8,206 bases of DNA from Anaerolineaceae bacterium (lineage in GTDB: Bacteria; Chloroflexota; Anaerolineae; Anaerolineales; Anaerolineaceae), in NCBI GenBank assembly GCA_021107195.1, contig JAIOTF010000045.1, positions 1 to 8,206 of the forward strand. Direction: 5' to 3'. The notes under the pieces are model-generated. The model ran no database searches, was not told the DNA's origin, and worked only from the letters and a program-made list of their open reading frames with translations. How positions within the stretch are numbered: the stretch's first letter is position 1; each line of letters starts with the position of its first letter. Shown here one piece after another: positions 1 to 4,894 of the stretch. The translations under genes and the position numbers were made by a program.

Positions 1-849
1 GGAGAGGCTTTTGTTTTCGGTGATGATGCACGCACCACGAGGGCCGGCGAGGGTTTTATGGGTTGTAAAAGTAATCACATGCGCATAGCCAACAGGGGAA
101 GGAATGACCTTGGCTGCCACCATGCCTGCAATATGAGAGATATCTGCCATAAAGTATGCGCCAATGGAATCGGCAATTTCCCTGAAGCGTTTCCAGTCGG
201 GCACCCAGGGATAAGAGGAATAACCAGCGACAATGATTTTTGGTTTGTATTCCTGGGCGATGGCCTGGATAGCATCGTAATCCAATTGCTCGGTTTCCGG
301 ATCGACCTTGTAGTGAACGGCGTTATACAATTTTCCAGACCGGTTGACGGATGAACCGTGGGTTAAGTGCCCGCCATGCAAGAGGCTCATCCCAAGGATG
401 GTGTCGCCTGGCTGGATCAGGGCGTGGTACACAGCGTTGTTTGCAGGAGCACCGGAGAGGGCCTGGACATTCACATATAATTGATCGGCAGGAACCTCGT
501 TGGTGGCAAAAGTTTCTGCACAACGGCGGCGTGCCAGCGATTCCACGATATCAGCATACTCAACACCTTTGTAGTAGCGCGGGTCGCTATAGCGGCGGAT
601 ATATGCCAGCCGGGCCGGATAATCAAGGATTTCATCTTCGTCCATCCAGCGCATTGCTTCACCAGGGTACCCTTCTGCATACAGGTTTTGAAATGCAGAG
701 CCCAGAGCCTCCCGTACCGCCAGGGGAGCAGAACTTTCGCTTGGGATCAGGATTAATCGTCTGTATTGTCTTTCGGCTTCCAACTGGGTCAATTCATATA
801 ATTTTGGGTCAATTTCGGAGAGGGAACCATGGAAAAGGTGATCGTGCAT
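1..849 (-). CDS. glyA: Serine hydroxymethyltransferase, N-terminal part (runs off the left edge)
   Basis: PLP enzyme that interconverts serine and glycine and charges THF to 5,10-methylene-THF in the cytoplasm. Reading the minus strand from the ATG at 849 gives 283 open codons to the window edge, so the gene is partial rather than broken. Visible family motifs are YAEGYP (residues 57-62), YYKGVEYAD (92-100), HGGHLTHGS (158-166), the PLP-ring Asp in ADISHIAG (D236, H239) and the Schiff-base lysine in TTHKTLAGPRG (K265). The start is fixed by AGGAG six bases upstream and by the N-terminus reaching the expected family boundary. Compared with remembered E. coli GlyA there is an insertion of about 26 residues between YAEGYP and YYKG, a smaller one near residues 115-122, and the usual VQPHSGS reads VQALSGA. 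The C-terminal domain is outside the window. The identification as SHMT is secure; the effect of the insertions is unknown. Confidence 0.95.
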   Translation of the reverse strand, partial: MHDHLFHGSLSEIDPKLYELTQLEAERQYRRLILIPSESSAPLAVREALGSAFQNLYAEGYPGEAMRWMDEDEILDYPARLAYIRRYSDPRYYKGVEYADIVESLARRRCAETFATNEVPADQLYVNVQALSGAPANNAVYHALIQPGDTILGMSLLHGGHLTHGSSVNRSGKLYNAVHYKVDPETEQLDYDAIQAIAQEYKPKIIVAGYSSYPWVPDWKRFREIADSIGAYFMADISHIAGMVAAKVIPSPVGYAHVITFTTHKTLAGPRGACIITENKSLS

Positions 850-855
850 ATTACA

Positions 856-860
856 CTCCT
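856..860 (-). promoter_or_regulatory. glyA ribosome binding site
   Basis: The minus strand reads AGGAG, then six bases (TGTAAT), then the glyA ATG. This is a near-ideal Shine-Dalgarno site and decides the start at 849. It lies 16 bases downstream of the base of a stable leader hairpin, close enough for that structure to influence ribosome loading. Confidence 0.85.
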
Positions 861-876
861 GTACTAAATTAAATAA

Positions 877-914
877 CCGGGATGAACGCTTGGCCATCCC
901 GGGACTTTCGCCAA
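877..914 (-). promoter_or_regulatory. Hairpin with possible H-type pseudoknot in the glyA leader
   Basis: On the minus strand CCGGGATG (902-895) pairs perfectly with CATCCCGG (884-877), leaving a ten-base loop. That loop holds GCCAA (894-890), which complements TTGGC (914-910) just upstream. This gives an H-type pseudoknot with a 5-bp and an 8-bp stem, abutting stems, and crossing loops of 7 and 5 bases, which is sterically plausible. The hairpin is followed by the T-rich run TTATTTAATTT, so it could also act as a weak transcription terminator (attenuator). I do not recognise it as a named riboswitch class; glyA leaders are known hosts of ZTP and other one-carbon riboswitches, but I do not see the conserved ZTP (pfl) bases. 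The pairing is seen directly; a regulatory role is inference. Confidence 0.45.
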
Positions 915-959
915 CTTATGCAGGCGTATTTGATAAGGTTATGATAGATGCAAACAATC

Positions 960-979
960 CTGGAAATTCTTGTTTCCAG
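960..979 (-). promoter_or_regulatory. Second perfect hairpin in the glyA leader
   Basis: CTGGAAA and TTTCCAG form a perfect 7-bp stem with a six-base loop in the predicted glyA 5' leader. A flanking pair, TAAACAA (1011-1005) with TTGTTTG (957-951), could enclose it as an outer helix of 6 bp plus one wobble. There is no U-tract, so it is not a terminator. It may be one arm of a larger leader fold. It could also be chance, since the stem is short. Confidence 0.3.
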
Positions 980-1042
980 CAATGTGATGGAGACAGCGAA
1001 TGCGTTGTTTATTTCTACGTTTGTCTTTTTGAGCACCTTATT

Positions 1043-1071
1043 ATTGTAGCTTGTGTATGGGTCAGGGTCAA
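1043..1071 (-). promoter_or_regulatory. glyA promoter, sigma70 type
   Basis: The minus strand has TTGACC (1071-1066), a 17-base spacer, then TACAAT (1048-1043). Each hexamer matches the housekeeping consensus at five of six positions and the spacer is optimal. Transcription would start near 1036, leaving a leader of about 187 nt before the glyA ATG, unusually long for a simple gene start. No other good promoter was seen nearer glyA. Confidence 0.7.
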
Positions 1072-1111
1072 GATGTTTAAGGAGAAATTGTAACTTTATC
1101 TGAAAAGAGGA

Positions 1112-1140
1112 TTCGGATTGGGTGAAGATAGGACTATAAT
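1112..1140 (+). promoter_or_regulatory. Promoter of the M29 aminopeptidase gene
   Basis: A perfect TATAAT -10 box lies at 1135-1140. The -35 position at 17-base spacing holds TTCGGA, only a half match. Transcription would start near 1147, giving a leader of about 50 bases. It overlaps the possible upstream TTG start of the reading frame at 1118, which argues against that start. It diverges from the glyA promoter, with about 40 bases between the two -35 regions. Confidence 0.55.
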
Positions 1141-1198
1141 ACCTGGTGTTAGTTTTCCAGTTGTATTTACAATCTATATTGAAGGCGAGATGAATTCC

Positions 1199-2308
1199 AT
1201 GATTGATCCACGCATTGAAAAGTTGGCTGAATTGTTAGTGGAGTATTCCGTGGCAGTAGAGCCAGACCAAAAGGTTTTAATCTGGGGGCCAGACGTTGCT
1301 TCTTCTTTGCTTAAGGAGGTGTATGCCAGGGTGATCCGCGCCGGGGCGGAGCCTTTCCTGGTGGTTGAAATGCCCTGGGAGATTCGCACGATGCTGGAAA
1401 ATGCTTCTGACGAACAACTCAAGAATCCACCGGGAATCCTTCATCATATTGTGGATACGTATGATGCAATGATCCGCATCAAAGGCGATGTGAACACGAA
1501 AGCTTTAACAAGCATTGATTCCCGGAAAATGGCTTTACGGCAGATGGGACGCGGCAAACTGACAGAAACTTATTTAAGACGATCAGCAAGCGGTGCAATG
1601 AAGTGGGCTTTGACCATTTACCCGACAAATGCTTATGCGCAAGACGCTGAAATGAGCCTTCAGGAATATGAAGATTTTGTGTTCAAGGCTTGCATGCCGA
1701 ACCTCGACGATCCAATTGGTTATTGGAAATCTGTTTCTGCCCGACAGGAAAAAGTGATTGAATGGCTAGCGGGCAAGAAAGATGTACATGTGATTGGACC
1801 AGATACGGATTTACGCCTTAGCATTGATGGCCGGAAATTCATCAATTGTGATTGTCATATGAATGTGCCGGACGGGGAAGTGTTCACCGGCCCGGTTGAA
1901 GAAAGCGCCGAGGGATATGTTTCTTATTCATATCCAGCGATCTATGAAGGACATGAAGTGACTGGCGTCAGGCTTTGGTTTGAGCAGGGGCGGGTTGTAA
2001 AGGCAACGGCTGATAAAAATGAAGAGTTCCTGTTGCAAATGCTGGATACAAGCGAAAGCTCCCGGTATCTTGGTGAATTTGCAATTGGGACCAATGAGGG
2101 CATTGATCGTTTTACCGGTCAGATCCTGTTCGATGAAAAAATCGGCGGCAGTTTCCACATGGCCGTTGGCGCCGGTTATCCTGAAACAGGCAGCAAGAAC
2201 AAAGCCCCTATTCATTGGGACATGATTTGTGATTTGCGAGATGGAGGAGAGATTTGGGTGGACGGCGAACTGCTTTATCAAAACGGCAAGTTTGCCATTG
2301 ATTTCTAG
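1199..2308 (+). CDS. M29-family metallo-aminopeptidase (AmpS/AmpT-like, short form)
   Basis: Cytoplasmic dinuclear-metal aminopeptidase that trims N-terminal residues from peptides, probably in peptide turnover. The 369-residue product opens with MIDPRIEKLA, the usual family start. The presumed metal and catalytic residues known from AmpT/AmpS are all present: E227 in DGEVFTGP, E293 in LGEFAIGTN, H320 in GGSFHMAVG, Y327 in AGYPE, and H339 and D341 in IHWDMICD. The frame is open back to a TTG at 1118, but that would overlap the TATAAT at 1135-1140, so a start at 1199 (GAG nine bases upstream) or at the ATG at 1190 (GAAGG four bases upstream) is preferred. The stretch between Y327 and H339 is about 14 residues shorter than I recall for classical AmpS, which marks a short subfamily of about 370 residues. 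No signal peptide or membrane segment is visible. The gene appears monocistronic, with a terminator 16 bases after the stop. Exact substrate preference cannot be read from sequence. Confidence 0.9.
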   Translation: MIDPRIEKLAELLVEYSVAVEPDQKVLIWGPDVASSLLKEVYARVIRAGAEPFLVVEMPWEIRTMLENASDEQLKNPPGILHHIVDTYDAMIRIKGDVNTKALTSIDSRKMALRQMGRGKLTETYLRRSASGAMKWALTIYPTNAYAQDAEMSLQEYEDFVFKACMPNLDDPIGYWKSVSARQEKVIEWLAGKKDVHVIGPDTDLRLSIDGRKFINCDCHMNVPDGEVFTGPVEESAEGYVSYSYPAIYEGHEVTGVRLWFEQGRVVKATADKNEEFLLQMLDTSESSRYLGEFAIGTNEGIDRFTGQILFDEKIGGSFHMAVGAGYPETGSKNKAPIHWDMICDLRDGGEIWVDGELLYQNGKFAIDF

Positions 2309-2324
2309 GTTTAAATAAATAACG

Positions 2325-2358
2325 AACAGGGCGGAGATTTTAATCCCGCCCTGTTTTC
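2325..2358 (+). terminator. Strong intrinsic terminator, probably bidirectional
   Basis: AACAGGGCGG (2325-2334) pairs perfectly with CCGCCCTGTT (2346-2355). The stem continues by three more pairs past a bulged A, with a TTTA loop, and TTTTC follows. On the minus strand the same hairpin is followed by the T-rich GTTATTTATTT. It sits between the convergent aminopeptidase and DUF4870 genes and can end both. Confidence 0.9.
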
Positions 2359-2384
2359 TTATCTAAAATTGGATTGAGAAGAAG

Positions 2385-2723
2385 CTATGCCCAGCCCTGT
2401 TTCTTGACGAAATCTGTGATGACTGGAATTTCCACCAGTTCACCTTTATTGGCTTTCATTGCCCAGATGATGGTGATGATGATATAGGCAATCCACACAA
2501 CGCAACCAATAAAGAATACCGGGGCGAGGAGCGAACTTATAGCCCAACCAATAATGCCCCATACCAAAGCTTGAGCATTGTGGGCTTTGAGAAATGGGCG
2601 GTCTTTTTTATCATCCATAAGCATGATGATAACGGGAATAATGGGTGAGAAAATGTAGGCCAGCAGCGCCCAAAGGCGATCATCGCTGGTGATCTCTGAT
2701 TCAGGGGTGAAATTTTCGGTCAT
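2385..2723 (-). CDS. DUF4870 family small membrane protein
   Basis: A 112-residue protein of unknown function matching the DUF4870 (Tic20-like) pattern: a polar N-terminus, DDRLWALLAYIFSPIIPVII as the first helix (about residues 15-34), a charged cytoplasmic loop DDKKDRPFLKAHNAQAL (37-53), then two closely spaced hydrophobic helices (about 53-67 and 69-88) and a short polar tail. It is expected in the inner membrane, with no catalytic motif. The start is well supported by GGAGGA ending four bases before the ATG. The gene stands alone, converging on the aminopeptidase gene and diverging from fmt, so context gives no functional hint. Confidence 0.85.
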   Translation of the reverse strand: MTENFTPESEITSDDRLWALLAYIFSPIIPVIIMLMDDKKDRPFLKAHNAQALVWGIIGWAISSLLAPVFFIGCVVWIAYIIITIIWAMKANKGELVEIPVITDFVKKQGWA

Positions 2724-2727
2724 AATG

Positions 2728-2733
2728 TCCTCC
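2728..2733 (-). promoter_or_regulatory. Ribosome binding site of the DUF4870 gene
   Basis: The minus strand reads GGAGGA followed by CATT and the ATG, a strong Shine-Dalgarno site that fixes the start at 2723. Confidence 0.85.
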
Positions 2734-2764
2734 AGATATTGTTTTGCATTTTATGTTTCTTCAT

Positions 2765-2773
2765 TTTATATCA
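2765..2773 (-). promoter_or_regulatory. Extended -10 promoter of the DUF4870 gene
   Basis: The minus strand reads TG-A-TATAAA, an extended -10 element with five of six hexamer matches. No convincing -35 box is present, as is usual for extended -10 promoters. The start point would be near 2758, leaving a leader of about 35 bases that contains the GGAGGA site. The region is A/T rich, so a chance match is possible. Confidence 0.45.
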
Positions 2774-2866
2774 CAAAATTGCATGTTTTGGGTTAGATAA
2801 TTGTTAAACCTTGAAATTGACGGTTGGTAGATTCACGAGATTTTTCTGCTGATTACCTTAAAGATG

Positions 2867-2875
2867 TGTTAAAAT
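2867..2875 (+). promoter_or_regulatory. Extended -10 promoter immediately before fmt
   Basis: TG at 2867-2868, one base, then TAAAAT (2870-2875) matches the extended -10 pattern with five of six hexamer positions. Transcription would begin at about 2882-2883, only three or four bases before the fmt ATG. No Shine-Dalgarno sequence precedes that ATG, which fits a near-leaderless mRNA. A TTGACG at 2817-2822 looks like a -35 box but has no matching -10 at proper spacing. Confidence 0.45.
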
Positions 2876-2885
2876 CGGTTTTGTT

Positions 2886-3809
2886 ATGGTAAAAATCGTG
2901 TTTATGGGTTCACCTGAATTTGCTATACCTGCGTTGGTTGGGTTGGCGGAGCAGTATGAGATTGCCGGTGTCATTACGCAGCCAGACAAACCTGCAGGGA
3001 GGGGGAGAAGATTGGTTTCACCGCCAATCAAGGTGAAGGCTGAATCTTTGGGGATACCGGTTATCCAGCCCGTTCGTCTGAAAAATGCAGAGGCTTATGA
3101 ACAATTGGCAGCATGGTCGCCAGATCTGATTGTTGTTGCTGCATACGGACAAATCCTTCAGCAAAACATTCTCAACTTACCGGGTTTTGGTTGTCTGAAC
3201 GTACACGCTTCACTTCTACCCCGTTGGAGAGGGGCTTCCCCTATCCAGGCAGCAATTCTGCACGGGGACCAGAAGAGTGGCGTTTCGATCATGCGCATGG
3301 AGGCTGGTTTGGATACCGGCCCAGTGTTGGTACAGCGGGAAACGGGAATTTTGCCTAAAGATACCGGTGAAACGCTCTCGAATCGACTGGCTGATATGGG
3401 AGCATTACTATTGCTGGAAGCGCTGCCGGATTATCTGGCGGGAAAATTGATCCCACAAGCGCAAGATGACGCATTGGTAACTTATGCGAAAATGATCAAG
3501 AAGCAAGAAGGCGAACTGGATTTCTCGCTGTCTGGTGTTGAATTGGAGCGCAAGGTGCGGGCATTTACTCCCTGGCCGGGTGCTTATTTTCAGTGGGAGG
3601 GCGGCAGGTTAAAAGTGCATCAGGCACGGGTGGCTGCTGCCTCAGGCTTGAAAGTTGGACAGCGAGGGAAAATTGACAAGCTGCCAGCAATTGCCACAGT
3701 TGATGGCTGGCTGGTACTGGAAGAAGTGCAGCCTTCGGGGAAAAAACCCATGCCCGGAAAAGTTTTCCTGAATGGCGCTCGTCAGTGGATGTCAGGCGAG
3801 GAGAGTTGA
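2886..3809 (+). CDS. fmt: Methionyl-tRNA formyltransferase
   Basis: Transfers the formyl group of 10-formyl-THF to initiator Met-tRNA in the cytoplasm. The 307-residue product has the full family layout: an N-terminal formyltransferase domain (1-190) opening with MVKIVFMGSPEFA, the catalytic triad N105 and H107 in LNVHASLLPRWRG and D143 in GLDTG, then a tRNA-binding C-terminal domain from about 207 with RAFTPWPGAYF (225-235) and QPSGKKPMPG (282-291). Length is normal (E. coli about 315). The start is constrained: an in-frame TAA at 2859 leaves no other ATG, GTG or TTG before 2886. There is no visible ribosome binding site. It is first of a three-gene operon; its end holds the ribosome binding site of the next gene, five bases separating stop and start. 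def, its common partner, is not next to it here. Confidence 0.97.
   Translation: MVKIVFMGSPEFAIPALVGLAEQYEIAGVITQPDKPAGRGRRLVSPPIKVKAESLGIPVIQPVRLKNAEAYEQLAAWSPDLIVVAAYGQILQQNILNLPGFGCLNVHASLLPRWRGASPIQAAILHGDQKSGVSIMRMEAGLDTGPVLVQRETGILPKDTGETLSNRLADMGALLLLEALPDYLAGKLIPQAQDDALVTYAKMIKKQEGELDFSLSGVELERKVRAFTPWPGAYFQWEGGRLKVHQARVAAASGLKVGQRGKIDKLPAIATVDGWLVLEEVQPSGKKPMPGKVFLNGARQWMSGEES
3799..3803 (+). promoter_or_regulatory. Ribosome binding site of the ketopantoate reductase-like gene, inside fmt
   Basis: AGGAG lies in the last codons of fmt, 11 bases before the ATG at 3815. The spacing is somewhat long but it is the only good site nearby. Its place inside fmt, with the fmt stop five bases before the next start, suggests translational coupling. 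Confidence 0.6.
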
Positions 3810-3814
3810 TTGAT

Positions 3815-4867
3815 ATGTCTAAAGAATCGCTTCCTGAGATGAAATTCCTGGTTATTGGCGCCGGCGCAATTGGAACGTATATTGGCGGAAGCCTGGTGCT
3901 GTCTGGTCAATCGGTTGTCTTTGTTGAGCGCCCGGAAGTTGCGGATGTGTTGTGCCGTATGGGATTGCGCCTGAAAATCGGCGGCAGCGAACAGCGGGTA
4001 CATGCGCCGCAAATCGTTGCTTCTATCGATGAAGCATTGACGCACGGACCGTATGATGTGGGTATATTGGCCGTGAAGTCGTATGATACTCTGTCACTGT
4101 TGGAGATGCTGCGCCCTTATGCAGTTGCGCTTCCGCCATTTCTGTCTTTCCAAAACGGCGTAGAAAACGAGATAGCCCTTGTTGAAATGCTAGGGGATGA
4201 AAAAGTCATTCCCGGGACATTGACCAGTGCCATTGGGCGGCGCGGCGCGGGGGATATTGTTTTAGAGCGATTGCGAGGCATTGGTGTGGCTGAAACGCAC
4301 ATCCTGGCTGGTCTGGTGGTGGATGTTTTTGATGCGGCAGGCCTGAATGCAGTTAAGTATGCCAGAGCGGACAGTATGAAGTGGTCTAAGCTGTTGACAA
4401 ACCTTTGGGCGAATGCAACTTCGGCAATCCTGGATATGTCGCCAACGGAGATATACCGGCACCCAGGTTTGTGTCGTCTTGAATTAGTCATGGAGCGGGA
4501 AGCGTTGCGGGTAATGCGCGCGATGAATATTCCGGTTTGTGACCTTCCAGGAACGCCGGTCAAGCTGATGGCCAGCGTGATCAGGTATCTGCCAAATGCG
4601 ATCAGTGCTCCGCTGTTGCAGCCTGCGATCGGGAAAGGTCGCGGCGACAAAATGCCGTCTTTCCATATCGATCTGCACAGCGGCCACGGTAAGAGCGAAG
4701 TGACGTATCTTAATGGCGCGGTCGTGCGGTTTGGAGAAGAAGCTGGCGTTGAAACGCCTGTTAATCGATTGTTGACCGAGACCTTAACTTCTTTAACTTC
4801 AGGTGCCCTGCCTCTGGAGACGTTCGCACACAAGCCTGAAAAGCTTTTATCGAGATTGAATACATAA
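3815..4867 (+). CDS. panE: 2-dehydropantoate 2-reductase (ketopantoate reductase) family protein
   Basis: NADPH-dependent reductase expected to turn 2-dehydropantoate into pantoate for pantothenate and CoA synthesis. The 350-residue product has a Rossmann N-terminus with GAGAIG (15-20), the QNGVENE segment (113-119, N114), the catalytic lysine in MKWSKLLTN (K192, with N196 and N200) and the family glutamate in GKSEVTYLNG (E295). These match the roles of K176 and E256 in E. coli PanE. It is about 45 residues longer than E. coli PanE (303), largely between residues 240 and 285 and at the C-terminus. The frame is open from a GTG at 3785, but that would overlap fmt and lacks a site, so the ATG at 3815 is chosen; the ATG at 3839 (MKFLVIG) is an alternative. 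The family includes paralogues acting on other 2-oxo or hydroxy acids, so the symbol is probable rather than certain. Confidence 0.8.
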   Translation: MSKESLPEMKFLVIGAGAIGTYIGGSLVLSGQSVVFVERPEVADVLCRMGLRLKIGGSEQRVHAPQIVASIDEALTHGPYDVGILAVKSYDTLSLLEMLRPYAVALPPFLSFQNGVENEIALVEMLGDEKVIPGTLTSAIGRRGAGDIVLERLRGIGVAETHILAGLVVDVFDAAGLNAVKYARADSMKWSKLLTNLWANATSAILDMSPTEIYRHPGLCRLELVMEREALRVMRAMNIPVCDLPGTPVKLMASVIRYLPNAISAPLLQPAIGKGRGDKMPSFHIDLHSGHGKSEVTYLNGAVVRFGEEAGVETPVNRLLTETLTSLTSGALPLETFAHKPEKLLSRLNT

Positions 4868-4880
4868 AAAACCTTATGAC

Positions 4881-4885
4881 AGGAG
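4881..4885 (+). promoter_or_regulatory. Ribosome binding site of the GH13 gene
   Basis: AGGAG stands nine bases before the GTG at 4895, supporting that codon over the adjacent GTG at 4898. There is no ATG near the start of the frame, so a GTG start is required. Confidence 0.75.
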
Positions 4886-4894
4886 AAGTCATTA

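Noticed and set aside
351..872. A 173-codon open frame on the plus strand
   Set aside because: It is antisense to glyA, whose motifs and reading frame are unambiguous. The translation has no family resemblance.
877..902. The CCGGGATG inverted repeat as an ordinary terminator of some plus-strand transcript
   Set aside because: No gene ends before it on the plus strand and no T-run follows in that direction. It fits the glyA leader better.
850..1036. A ZTP, THF, glycine or SAM riboswitch in the glyA leader
   Set aside because: I could not find the conserved core bases of these classes by eye, so no named class is assigned. The unassigned structure is reported as a finding instead.
890..1093. 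A 67-codon plus-strand open frame in the glyA/aminopeptidase gap
   Set aside because: It has no ribosome binding site, overlaps the glyA leader and promoter, and its product resembles no family I know.
1118..1198. N-terminal extension of the aminopeptidase from a TTG codon
   Set aside because: It would begin upstream of a perfect TATAAT box (1135-1140), and the extra residues are not part of the family's usual start.
4117..4833. A 238-codon minus-strand open frame
   Set aside because: It lies wholly opposite the ketopantoate reductase-like gene and reads as low-meaning Arg/Ser/Pro-rich shadow sequence.
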